A DNA stretch of 64,000 nucleotides, from the NCBI RefSeq assembly GCF_963583255.1, contig NC_084817.1:5929043-5993042 (forward strand), written 5' to 3'. The DNA is from Pyrus communis (lineage: Eukaryota; Streptophyta; Magnoliopsida; Rosales; Rosaceae). Numbering within the stretch: the first letter of the stretch is position 1; each line of letters opens with the position of its first letter. Shown in pieces: positions 36,206 through 48,593 of the stretch. A program made the translations under genes and the position numbers. Under the pieces are notes generated by a model. The model saw only the letters and a program-made list of their open reading frames with translations. It was not told the origin of the DNA and searched no databases.

Positions 36206-39200
36206 TGTTGAAATAGTCAAAAGTCTAGTTGTTAGGGTTCCTTTATTCTAGGCTTTATTCCTGGACGTGCTAATAACCCTCCTATACTTGAGGGATAAGT
36301 TGTTTTCTGTTTTAATCTAGTCGCTCACCACGATTTTAGGTCCTGAATAATCGTGGGTTGTTATTTGATTTCCTGTTTGATGTAAGGTTATTTAATAGCC
36401 GAAGTTGTTTGTTTCAAGTAAATAAGAATTCTCCGAGTATACCAGTGCTTTCATACTTTGCATTCTCAAAACTCTTAGTGACCTAGTTCAGTTCCAACAT
36501 CTGGTATCAGAGCCCTATCACGGGGCCTGACCAAACCTGGTGTCAGTGTGAGAGAACAAAAACATGATGTCTGAGAGTAGCTTTGTACAACCTGCCATCC
36601 CAAGGTTCGATGGGCACTATGATCACTGGAGTATGCTAATTGAGAACTTTCTGCGTTCCAAAGAATATTGGAACTTGGTGGAGACCGGAATCACTGTAGG
36701 AGCAGGAGGGGCAGAATCTAGTGACTTGCAGAAGAAGGCGTTGGAGGAGCAGAAATTGAAAGACTAGAAGGCCAAGAACTATTTGTTCCAGGCCATTGAT
36801 CGTGCGATTCTAGAAACGATCTTGAAAAAGGAAACTGCGAAGGATATATGGGATTCCTTGAAGCGGAAGTATCAGGGAACATCATGTGTGAAACGTGCTC
36901 AACTGCAGGAACTTTGAAAGGAGTTTGAAATACTGCATATGAAGGCTGGAGAAACTGTGAATGACTATTTTGGAAGAACGTTTGTTATAGCCAATAAGAT
37001 AAGGCTTCATGGAGAAAGAATGGAGGATGTGGTAATCATTGAAAAAATTTTGAGGTCCATAACTTCAAAATATGATTATGTTGTTTGCTCGATTGAAAAG
37101 TCGAATGACTTGGATGTTTTATCCATTGATGAACTCCAGAGCAGTCTTCTTGTGCATGAACAAAGAGTCAGTTGGCAAGTTGTGGATGAACAAGCTCTTC
37201 AAGTCACTTCTAGAATTCAACAAGGAGGAAGAGGCGGTGGTTGTGGCTCATACCGTGGAAGAGGAAGAGGAAGAGGTAGATTTGGGTTCGACAAATCTAT
37301 CATTGAATGCTACAACTATCATGAGCTAGGGCATTTTCAGTGGGAATGTCCAAAGAAAGCTAGGGGTTCACAGGCGAATTTTGCAGAAACAAAGGAAGAA
37401 ATGTTGCTGATGGCGCAAATGGATGTTAAGGGAACTGAGAAGGAGTACACTTGGTTCTTGGATTCTGGATGTAGTAATCATATGAGTGGCAGTGAGGAAG
37501 TATTTATCGAGATGGATGATAGTTTCAGAGAATCAGTAAAGCTAGGAAATGACTCCAGTCTCAGTGTGAAGGGCAAGGGCAAGGTGCGAATAGAGGTGCA
37601 TGTGATCGTGTATGTTGTTACAAGAGTCTTCTTTGTACCTGAGTTAAAGAATAATCTGTTGAGCATTGGTTAACTACAAGAGAGAGGACTTGTTGTGCTC
37701 ATGCAACATGGAAAGTGCAAGATCTTTCATCCTGAGAAAGGTCTAATTCTTGAGACTGAGATGACGTGCAATAGGATGTTTGCCTTGGTTGTTCGCTGCT
37801 CACTGAAGGAACAAAAAAGTCTCACCATGACAACCACTGATCAAGCAACTTTTTGGCACTGTCGGTATGGGCATTTGACCTGGAATGGACTGAAAGTGCT
37901 GCAACAAAAGAATATGGTTGAAGGGTTACCAAAGTTCAAACTGTCTGAGAAAGTGTGTGAAGATTGTCTTGTGGGAAAACAGCACCGTGACTCTTTTCCA
38001 CGGGAAAGTATATAGAGAGCCTCCAAGATATTACAACTGATACATGCTGACATATGTGGCCCGATAAGTCCAGTCTCAAATAGCAAGAAGAGGTATCTCA
38101 TCACTTTTATTGATGATTTTAGTAGAAGAACGTGGGTTTATTTTCTGGTGGAGAAATCAGAAGCCTTTACTACATTCAAAACTTATAAAGCTAGAGTGGA
38201 GAAGGAAACACGAGCGTTCATAAGAGGCTTAAGGACATATCGAGGAGATGAATTCACGTCACATGAATTCACAAGTTTCTGCAGTGAGAATGGCATTCAC
38301 AGATAGTTGACGACTGCCTACACACCTCAACAAAACGGCGTAGCTGAAAGGAAGAATCGAACTATCATGAATATGGTTCGGTGCATGCTATCAGAGAAGC
38401 AAATTCCAAAAACTTTCTGGCCCGAAGCAGTGAACTGGGCAGTGCATATATTGAATCAAAGTCCAACTCTTGCCGTAAAAAGCAAGACACCTGAAGAAGC
38501 TTGGAGTGGGCACAAACCATCGGTGGATCACTTTAGAGTTTTTGGATGTGTATCTCACGTGCATGTACCTGATAGCAAAAGAGTGAAACTTGATGACAAA
38601 AGCCTCAAATGCATACTGTTAGGGGTAAGTGAGGAATCCAAAGCTTATAGACTGTTTGATCCCATATCACAAAAAATTATTGTAAGTCGAGATGTGGTTT
38701 TTGAGGTAGATGAACAATGGAATTGGGATGACATTCATAAGCAGGCTATCTTAACTGATCTTGAATGGGAAACTAATGAAGAAACAATCATAGAAGATGA
38801 AGAAGGATCTGGAGCTATTGAACATATGGGAACCAATGAGTCTCATGGTAATGATTCATTTGAAGTAGGAGAAGTCACGACTGAAGGCAGTGCATTTCAA
38901 GAAGGACGAACTCGAAGACCACCAATCTAAATGAGAGATTATGAAACTGGCGAGGGTCTCTTTGATGAAGAAAGTGTAAACTTGGCTCACCTAGCCTTGT
39001 TTACTAATGGTGATCCAACAACTTATTACGATGCCGTGAAGAGTGAGAAGTGGAGACAAGCAATGGATCGAGAAATAGAAGCTATAGAGAAGAATGATAT
39101 GTGGGAGTTGACTGATCTGCCATCGGGGGGGGGGGGGGAAACTATTGGAGTGAAGTGGGTTTTCAAGACAAAACTGAATGAAAATGGGGAGGTGGACAAG

Positions 39201-40883
39201 TACAAGGCTTGGCTTGTTGCAAATGGATATAGTCAACAATATAGAGTTGATTTCTCTGAGGTGTTTGCACCAGTGGCTCAACTGGATACAATACGAGTGG
39301 TCATTTCTCTTGTTGCACAAAAAAGTTGGAAGATTTACCAACTCGACGTCAAATCAGCTTTTTTGCACAGTGCAATTGATGAGGAAGTGTTTGTTGAACA
39401 ACCACCTGGTTATGAACATAAAGGGAGTGAGTCCAAGGTATATCGTCTCAAAAAGGCACTCTATGGACTCAAGCAGGCTCCACGGGCATGGTACAGTCGA
39501 ATAGAGTCGTACTTCATCAAGGAAGGTTTCAATAAATGTCCCTACGAGCATACACTGTTCATTAAGGCAGCAAATGAAGGTAAAACTTTAATTGTATGCC
39601 TCTATGTTGATGATCTTATATTCACTGGAAATGATGAGTCATTGTTTGAGCAATTTAAAAGGTCCATGATGGATGAGTTTGACATGACTGATCTCGGACA
39701 AATGAGGTACTTTCTTGGCATAGAAGTGGTGCAGACAACGGATGGAATATTCATCAGTCAACGAAAGTATGCACAGGAAGTGTTGGAAAGGTTTTATATG
39801 GATCAATGCAACTTAGCGCACAACCCTGTTGTTCCTGGTTTTAAACTAACTCGTGATGAAGAGGGGGTGAAGGTTGATAGCAAGCTTTATAAACAGATGG
39901 TAGGAAGTCTCATGTACTTAACAGCTACACATCCTGATCTTATGTTCACTGTAAGTTTGATTAGTAAGTATATGGAGCATCCTACTGAGACTCATCTAAT
40001 GGCAGCTAAAAGGATTTTAAGGTATGTGAAAGGCACCACTGGTTTTGGGGTGTTTTACAAGAAGGGAGGAGATGAAGAGCTTATTGGCTACACGGACAGT
40101 GACTATGCCGGTGATCAAGATGACAAAAAAAGCACTTCAGGTTATGTTTTTATGATGAATTCAGGTGCAGTTTCGTGGTCTTCGAAGAAACAACCAGTGG
40201 TTACTCTCTCTACTACTGAAGCAGAGTTTATAGCTGCAGCTTCAAGTGCATGTCAAGTGGTGTGGTTAAGAAGAATTCTGGGGAGTTTAAGTTTGAGGCA
40301 AAGTGGTCCAACAATAGTTTATTGTGATAATGTCTCAACCATTAAACTTTCAAAGAATCCGGTAATGCATGGTTGCAGTAAACACATAGATGTTCGGTTT
40401 CATTTCCTTCGAGATCTTGTCAAAGATGGAGTTGTGGAGCTGTTACAGTGTTCTACTCAAGAACAGACTGCAGACATCATGACAAAGCCGTTAAAGCTTG
40501 AAGTGTTTTTGAAGATGCGAGAGTTAATGGGTGTTCGTGAATACCCTGGAATAAACTGAATATCAATGGTATTCAGTTTAAGGGAGGATGTTGAAATAGT
40601 CAAAAGTCTAGTTGTTAGGGTTCCTTTATTCTAGGCTTTATTCCTGGACGTGCTAATAACCCTCCTATACTTAAGGGACAAGTTGTTTTCTGTTTTAATC
40701 TAGTCTCTCACCACGATTTTAGGTCCTGAATAATCATGGGTTGTTATTTGATTTCCTGTTTGATGTAAGGCTATTTAATAGCCAAAGTTGTTTGTTTCAA
40801 GTAAATAAGAATTCTCCCGAGTATACCAGTGCTTTCATACTTTGCATTCTCAAAACTCTTAGTGACCTAGTTCAGTTCCAACA
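36206..40883 (+). mobile_element. Ty1/copia retrotransposon with near-identical LTRs
   Basis: LTRs at 36206-36499 (294 bp) and 40589-40883 (295 bp) begin TGTTGAAATAGTC and end CAGTTCCAACA. By eye they differ at about seven positions. The perfect duplication ATTTA flanks the element (36201-36205, 40884-40888). TGGTATCAGAGCC follows the 5' LTR at 36502, and AAGGGAGGA precedes the 3' LTR. It sits about 150 bp upstream of the CAP-H pseudogene start. It is younger than the copia at 26990-32535. Confidence 0.96.
36564..40559 (+). pseudogene. gag-pol: Copia gag-pol: one frame, six nonsense codons
   Basis: One reading frame of 1332 codons, with no indel, runs from MMSESSFVQPAIPRFDGHYD to the stop at 40557. 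It is interrupted by stops at 36765, 36915, 37671, 38013, 38304 and 38928. Domains in order: gag; a zinc knuckle with one Cys changed to Tyr (CYNYHELGHFQWEC); protease WFLDSGCSNHM; integrase (HCRYGHLTWNG, IDDFSRRTWVYF, PQQNGVAERKNRT); RT (WVFKTKLNENG, LYGLKQAPRAW, CLYVDDL); RNase H (GYTDSDYAGDQDD, STTEAEFIAAA). From 38931 on, RT and RNase H form a 542-residue open segment. Each stop is explained by C-to-T or G-to-A change of a Gln, Arg or Trp codon. A 14-G run at 39125-39138 keeps frame. Confidence 0.93.
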
Positions 40884-41986
40884 ATTTAGTCATTCACCTC
40901 AGTGAAAATTAGATTTATGAATTAGATTTTTGTTAAAATAAGTTTCTAAATTCATTAAAAATTGTTAATTTCATCTCTATTATTACATTCGAAGGTAATT
41001 TATCTAATTTTTCGTGAACTTAAGTCACTTGACATACTTAGAGTGTAATACCATTATTTTTTTTGCCTATAAGCCCTTAACATTTCATATAGGTTGCGGA
41101 TCTAACGTCTAGATGAATTGAGGGTCCATCAACTCATCAAAACGTGTAGATATGGTCATTTTCGTCAAATTCGTCTAAATTTTGTCCAAAGTGAGTTATG
41201 TTGGAATGACCATTGCTACAGTTGGGTTAAAGCTAAGAGATCATTGCTCCAATTGGGTTAAAGTTGAGGGACCATTTCTCTAGTTGGATCAAAGTTGAGG
41301 GACCAATGGTAATAGATTTTTAGTTGCGGGATCATAGCTGGATGTTTTGATGAGTTGAGTGACCAATGGTAATGGATTTTTAGTTGAGGGACCATTGCTT
41401 CAATTGAGTTAAAGTTGAGGGACCATTGCTACAATTTACTCTATTAAGGATGTAATTGGTATATTTTTATAATTCAATGACTGATTTTTTCTGAAAAAAA
41501 TATTTTAGGAACCTAATTTTCACTCAAGTGATAATTTAGGGATTAAATTGACAGTTCACCCAAATATATAATACGTAGCTGCTGGTGCATTTGATATAAA
41601 CATCCATTTTCTTTTGTTGACCAATCTATGACAGTCAATTTTACTTCTGTGTGTTGAGAGCTGCCAAGCTGGCATTTCAAAAAAGTCATCATTCATTCTA
41701 ACCAGCATCAAAATGTATAGACATAATTACTTACTTTCTGCTATTGCAGTAAAATGTCACATTCAAAAGAAGAATGGATGCAATACGAAGACTAAATGTT
41801 CAAACACGTACATTAATGTCTTTTCGTTACAACCAGGGTGGATTTGGTTTTATTATACATGATCCAAACAACATTTCATTACAAGCATAAAATAATAATA
41901 ATAATAATAATAATAAAATAATAAATAATAAAATAATAAAAAAATTATAGCAACTCCAAAACTAATAAGCATAATTTATAATCACG
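40884..41986. other. Spacer with truncated foldback repeat, 3' of copy B
   Basis: No gene was seen. At 41100-41455 the sequence repeats AGTTGAGGGACCATTGCT and AATGGTAATGGATTTTTAGT and ends CTACAATTTACTC, a truncated relative of the element at 21237-21797. Homology to the copy A 3' flank begins at about 41690. An AAT/ATA microsatellite lies at about 41888-41942. Confidence 0.6.
41888..41942. repeat. AAT/ATA microsatellite
   Basis: About 18 trinucleotide units, partly interrupted, just 3' of copy B. Confidence 0.85.
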
Positions 41987-44900
41987 TTAACACGAGACCG
42001 GGTATTCAGGTTCTTCATCAAGCCAATCCTTTATTTTGCTATCAAACACTCCTGCTCCGTAAGTAGAAATGACTAACTCAAGAAGGAGGGGAAACTGCAT
42101 CCATACGAAAGATGCAACTGGAACACTTGCAAGCAAAGTAACTAGAATAACAATAGATGATTTTCCATGAAGGATAATGGAAAGGGCTGAAGAAAAAGCT
42201 ATCATCATGGTGGCGATAGATAAAAAAAGGGTGATAAGGCCTAATATCATTTTTGTTGGCAATGATTTCAGGAAATCATCTTCAGCATAACGCGATGTGA
42301 GGATTCCCAAAAATATCATTACTGAAGTTGTGGAAGAAAAGAGTGATATAACATCCGAAACTATAAAAGTTATGAATGCCCTCTGACTTAAGAACATAGG
42401 AAGACCTGTATCTTGTTTATTTCCACCAGGAACCGTAAACGCTGCAGCAAACATGATAGTAACGATGAGAGCCCCTACGACTGTACAAGATGTTGCTGTA
42501 CCTTTCATTGCCTTTTCACCCTCTTTCACCAAGTCCTTGTGACCCTTGGTAAATAATTCACGTGGTGTCATCTCATCCGTTTTATTTATTACTTCATGAT
42601 CTACGGGCTGTGCAAAACGTTCCACCTCCTGCATGTCATTCAACAAAAACTTAGAACAGATGTGACTATATACATCCGAAGAGTAATTCTGATCTCTTGG
42701 TACAAATCCTTATGGCTAAGTCTCAAGGTATTTTCAGTTCAAGTTATGAAAGAATGGACCACAAATAAATAAAATAACTTCTGATTTCCTTATAAATTTC
42801 AATTTTATACTAGAGAGAAGATGGTGAATAGGAGAAAGGAGGGGTTCCATCATCAATTTTCACGAATATGATTAAGTAGTCGCTTATATAATAACCTAGA
42901 TTTTATAAGTATAATATATAATTAATTCTATATATATATAAGTAGTCACCTTGAACCATTGTAGTTCCCTTTGCATTTGCAAAGCTGCACCTCGAATAAG
43001 ATTAATCTGTGCGGCGGAGGAAATGGTTCCTACCGCATGCAACATGTTATTTCTCGACTTATCTTTCGAACTTACGAACCATCCCCACTTGTGTTCCTCT
43101 AGTCCATATAATAGACTAAAAACTTTATGTTGACGACATTCAGCTGCAAATTGAAAGATGTTCCGGCCTTTTTCATTGGTGATTTGACGGAGTTTATAAT
43201 TTGCTCTGCATAAATGAGTAATATACTCCACATGTCCTCTTTTTATTGCTAGGAACATTGCTGTTTCCAAGCCTTGCAATTCTTTGACATCTTTCTTTTT
43301 CATCACTTCACACATGTGTGGTAGAAATTTAAGGATCCGAACATGGACCAATTTCATTTGATATATACGATTGAATCCTATGTTAACATTCAAAGCAAAT
43401 CAATATACCCTTAATTATGTATATAGAATTAGAAAATAATTGAAAAAAAAATTAAAAGAAAGTAATTAAAAATTATAAAGACAATAAATAGGAAAAGAAA
43501 AGAAAAGTGATTTTTACATACCCTTTTAAGTTTTCACACACCCCTATTTATATATGGACATTAGATTGAATAAAACAAACAAAATCAACGACCAAAATTA
43601 AACAAAGATGTGTAAGAGAATATAATAAAAGACTAAAAAGAATGTGTGAAATGAATTTCCATAGAAATCAATTCATAATGTAGCGTACCCAAAAGTTTAC
43701 CGAAGGTCTTGACCACTAGTCCACGAAATAAACTCGTATCTGCATTGAAATTCCAAATTGTCAGTAAAGTCTTCAATTACCAATGGATTTGGATCCTCTC
43801 CTGACCAAGCATTGTGGAATAAACTTTAAAGGGACCTTTCTGTTTGTAACTGTTGAATAAAAATCGAACAACCCACAATGTTTGGTCAAAAGAATCCTCC
43901 CCTTGGGCTCAGAAGAGGATCCAAATCCATTACCGATTAGTTATATCCCTTTTTTATCAAAAAAAGAAAGGAAAGGAAAATAAAAGGTTATATCCCCATT
44001 TAAACCATATAAAATGATACAAAAATTTCATCTCTTTAACATTACTTAATATGATACAAAAATGCGATGAGTTTCTTCAAAATCAAAATCAATATTGTGT
44101 AAACAGCCTCCTTGTGCCTGCACATTTTTACAGTGGTTGGAGGTGAGTTTCTTTGAAACCAAATTCAACAACTCTAACCCATATATAAAAGACCTTAGTA
44201 GGTGGTGGATTGCCTTGGTGGTTAGACATTTTTCTTCAATCCACTCAGTCCCAGGTTTAAATTGTCTTTTTCTACTTAGTTTAGATGCGTGTAGAATATC
44301 GATTTTAATAAAAAGGCAAAAGGGTTCCAAACTCCATAAATATTTCAAATGATTCCAAAACAAACACAATAATCAAACTTTTAGTACCACTAGATTTGAT
44401 AGCTTTGACCAATGTTCTAAAAGCCGCTAGTTGGACTACAGGGCCTAAGCAATTTTATTCAAATTTGATTAAATTATTATATGACTTATAAATAAGTGTC
44501 TACTTATAATACATAGTTGTATTTAAAAACATAAATTGCAACATAAAATGATATATTAATTAATAGGTTACAATGGATAAAAATATAAGACCAAGACTTG
44601 ATATGTATGTTGATAGAAGATAAGCCCCACCATCATTTGAAACCAAGTTAGAAAAGAGGTAAATATGAAGAAAATGACCTCCTGCATAATAAAAAGGGAA
44701 AATAAAAATGATATATACAGAACCAATAGGGAGATTGACCTTGCCAATTTCACTTCAAGAATAAAGGCTTCTCCTAAAATATGGTCAATGGGTTTATCTT
44801 GAAATATAAGGGCTTTTCCTAAAATATGCTTGCTAATTGATTTATATATAGTTGTGGTACCTTAATGTATGAAACAACTAAACATTAACAAAAAAAAAAA

Positions 44901-47590
44901 TGGCACGTCTGTCATGTAACATACGTACCTGAGCAAATGAGATGCCTTTGCCTTTTATTACTCTGGTTGCCATCTTCCGATTTTTGAACGTTTATAAAAA
45001 CAGCATCACCAGTGGTAGGAATAGGTTCCTCAATTGGTTTTATTTGTATGCCTTTCAAGATAAGAACACAAGCCCACTTATATATCAATAAGTGATATAA
45101 ACTAGTTCCTTGAACCAAGAATTTTCTATTGCTGCGTCTAATAAGAAAAAAAGAAAATAGAAAGCTTAATTAGGAAAAAATTTAAAATGAAGAGAAAATG
45201 GAAAGCATTACTAACCGTCATAAATCCATTGTTCCCAGAAATTGAGCGAGCTTCCACTTAAGAATGCAGAACGCATACCAGCTAGTTCATTTAAAGGTGT
45301 TCTCCCGTAAAAATCTTCAGCAATGACTGACTCCGGGTAACGCTGAATTAAATTCCACGCAATATCTACATATTGTGAAGTGTTTAGAAATAACCTCTAT
45401 AGATCTAGTATAAAATTAGATTAGTCTCAACATTTTAATATACAACGGTTTTATAGAATGTACACAAGGAAAAAAAATAAAGGCGCCACTAATAATAATT
45501 ATCATTTGAATGTTGATCTTACCAAATCTTTTTAACATAAGACCGTGGATAATAAGCATAGCGCGTTCGGAATTGTTCAGTGTTTCGTGCGGAGTGACGG
45601 AATAAAGGTATTGAGCCATTTTTTCTCCTCCACGACTACGACCATGAGCATGAATAAGTGGGGTAATTTTGCCGGCCAAAAGTGCGATGGTTTTCTGGGA
45701 AGGAAGGACAATACTGAGTAACTTCTTGTTCTTTTCAACCATGCATTTGGCTAGTTCGACGCTTTCTGGAATATCGGTTATAACACGATGAAGAGCAGTA
45801 TCACCCACATGGTCTTGTATTTCCAAGTCTTCTGGTCTCATGAAGTGCACCAATTCTTTTGCAATGTCCACCTCCTTAAAATGGATTGCCCAGTGAAGAA
45901 TTGTCCCATTATCCAATATTCTCGCAGTTACTGCCTTAGGATTTCGCTTAAGAAGCTCCATCGCATCATAAAACTTACCCGTCGTCACGAAAGCCGTAAT
46001 AGTTTGATTAACTTGGTTATCTTCTCCTGCCAAGCTAGCTAACGTTATATATATCCCCATAATGTACGTAACATATAGTTGTTACCCTCATCACCAAAAC
46101 AAAAACATATAGACTAATACTTCTTACGTATTTTTCTTATTCTTCTTCATTTTATTGTATATATAAACTACTTTTGTTCTATTTTACCATTGAATACCGT
46201 CTCTTTTTCTTTGTAAATTGCAACTGTTGATAGGAATTCAAAGTCGATGGCATTATGCATTTTAGTTTTCTCCATGAAAAAAGCAAAAGAAGTGATTATT
46301 TTAGAGTGCAGATAACAATGTAGAATTAGAAGTTTAATTAATAAATATTGAATGGAAATCTTTATAAGAATTGAGACATAATACCTTCATGGGGCAATTC
46401 TACTATGACATCATTCTCTGACTCTGCCTCAACAATCTTTGGGTTGTTATTCGTGTGATCGTTGGATATCTCCCCTGAAAAATAAAATCATTTATGTTTA
46501 TATCCCATCATTCTCTATTGGGAAATATATTTCTTCTTTTTCCAATCTTATTTTTGCTGTAGTTTAAATTGAACTATTCTATTAGGGATAGATCTTATTC
46601 AAGTGAAAAGAACCAGGCCGAAGCCAAAACTGACAGTACTCACACAATTTATGTCTCTCTTTTTATTGACAAAAAAAAAAGACGTCTCTCTTTTTAATGA
46701 ATATGAACAAAAAAAAAAATGTCAAATATTAGTGGCTTTTCCTTTTGGAAGGCCAAATAAATCGGGCTCCCTACACTTTGTATACAGTACGACAAAAAGG
46801 CAAAGATGTATGTTTGGAACCTCAAAGTTGAGGAGTTCCTCATAAAAAAATTTTAAAAAAAACTTCGTCATTGATTCACAGTTCGTGCTTATGATAAAAA
46901 TCGTTCAAATTATAAATCATTCAATAAAAATCATTTTTGTAGAAAATCAATTAATTCTAAGGTTGTTGGTCAATCAATTGTTGCATATAGATATAGATGG
47001 TTTGTAACGCTTGTATTGAATTTAACCATCTGTTTTTAGACAGTTCAATGATCAAATGATCTCATATTTTATTAATTTTACAAAAAGAATCTTTAATTAC
47101 CAAGTGATTTATAACATTAACAATTTTGATCACAAGCATAAAATTTTGTAAATCAATCACAAAGTATTTTGATAATAAACTTCCCATCGTCCTGTGAGGA
47201 TCCAAGTTAATTCCAAAGACAAATGCCTAAATATATGGAAAAGGCGAAGGTACACATACCGGTTCCTGTGGCTTGGGATGCTTTAGCTGGCTTCAACTCT
47301 TTTGCCAAAATATCCCAGGCAACTTTGGCTGCGCTGGCGCCCATAATAAAAGAAAAAGTATCAACCCCACAAGAAATCTGGATGGAGTGCAAAGCCTTGG
47401 CATTACTCTTCCTCCAAGCTTTAAATTCAACTTCATCATCTTCTTGTTCAGGGGGCTTAGTGGTGGCTTCTACAACGTCCCAAAGATCTTCTGCCAACAT
47501 ATAGGTTTTAACTTGCAAACTCCATTCTTCATAGTTATTTTTGTTTAGAAGTTCATGGACAATTGGACTAGGGACAACTGTGCGTGTCAT
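41987..47590 (-). CDS. Ankyrin-repeat PGG membrane protein with gag-like N-terminal domain (copy B)
   Basis: Exons in order of transcription: 47260-47590, 46385-46474, 45523-46026, 45216-45365, 44929-45108, 42950-43377, 41987-42628. All introns are GT-AG; five are phase 1 and the last is phase 0, giving 2325 nt and 774 residues without a stop. Residues 1-110 resemble copia gag (NNYEEWSLQVKTYM, DLWDVVEA, KVAWDILAKEL). Residues about 141-560 hold ankyrin repeats (NGTILHWAIHFKEVDIAKEL, GDTALHRVITDIPESVELAK). Residues about 590-774 form the PGG domain with VPGG near 627-630 and four hydrophobic segments. Proteins of this type (ITN1, ACD6-like) are membrane proteins in salt, ROS or defence signalling. 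The role of this one and expression of the gag exon are unproven; the ankyrin part could also use another first exon. Confidence 0.85.
43378..44928 (-). other. Intron 5 of copy B
   Basis: The longest intron of copy B. It contains no separate gene. The segment 43785-43930 has an inverted pair (GGATTTGGATCCTCTCCTGA near 43790 and AGAGGATCCAAATCCATTAC near 43920) that looks like a short MITE absent from copy A. Confidence 0.5.
46475..47259 (-). other. Intron 1 of copy B with decayed foldback repeat
   Basis: The intron contains the counterpart (about 46815-47200) of the foldback repeat seen at 20200-20570. An alternative acceptor TCCTCACAG lies at about 47196; splicing there would reach a stop within a few codons, so joining to 46474 is preferred. 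Confidence 0.5.
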
Positions 47591-47639
47591 CTTCAATCTG
47601 TAAATTTATGAAATCTAAATTTATGTCGATTGAACATAT

Positions 47640-48045
47640 GTTAGATCAAACTAGTAAGAAAAAATTAATACTCACGGATTGATTTTTTGGGCAATCTTCA
47701 TATTAAGCTATGAGCACATAGTGCAGCCAAAGTTCATATTTGTGTATGTTCGTTTCTGATAACAAATCAGCCACTTAAAAAGACTCGAGGCATCCCTAGT
47801 ATTTGTATTACACCACTGAAGACAAAAAAACAAAGGGATTCAGCTTCACCGGGACTAAAAAAGAAAAGCGTTCCGAAAAAAAGAAAAAGAAAAAGGAAAA
47901 GACAAAAAGAAAAAGAAAAAGGAAAAGACAAAAAGAAAAAGAAAAAGAAAAAAGAAAAAAAAACAGAAAAAGAGAATTAATTATTATTATTTTTATATTC
48001 CTGTTTCTTAGTTCGATACTACCTCAAACGCTTTACTAAGTTGTT
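47640..48045 (-). promoter_or_regulatory. Upstream region of copy B with A/G-rich microsatellite
   Basis: Shared with 20900-21200 (A) and 63475-63905 (C). Positions 47858-47975 are GAAAAAG/AAAGAAAAAG repeats. It is the probable promoter area by position only. The right end is a fragment of the PIF/Harbinger-like MITE cut off where the MULE end begins. Confidence 0.4.
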
Positions 48046-48593
48046 TTCCCCTGAACTTGAAAGAAGCTGCCAATTTTCTCCTTAAACTTTAATTTTAGCC
48101 AATTACCCCCATGAACTTTTGTAATTGACCAATTTACCCTCTTGATATTAGATTTGAGAATTTTCCATCCAATTTTCCATCCAACTTGATCACATGCACG
48201 GCACAAGCCAATTCTTTTAGGGTAAAAAAGTAATTTTATCCATAATGTGGACATTCTATTTTTCTTCTTCTCTTCCGCTAGTTCATTCCGTACAATTTTG
48301 TCTAAATTAGCCATAGAACTTTAATTAGCAACTGCAAAATATTAGCTTTATGCCTAGTTTACCAAAATGAAATTAACGATTCTTACTACCATTAGTTTTG
48401 CATTTCGAGTGCTTTAATAAAGTTTAACAACATCCACTAAAAATATGCAATAGACTTGCACCTATTGCCAAAATCAATAAAACCTATCAAATTTATAGTT
48501 CTGTAGCATAATCCCATTAAAAGAACAACTTAATCTCAACACCAAAGGTTTTCATTAACAGTACAAAAGGTCCTGCAACACATCATGGTTACA

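Noticed and set aside
47803..48039. Lys-rich frame upstream of copy B
   Set aside because: It is a translation of a GAAAAAG microsatellite shared by the upstream copies.
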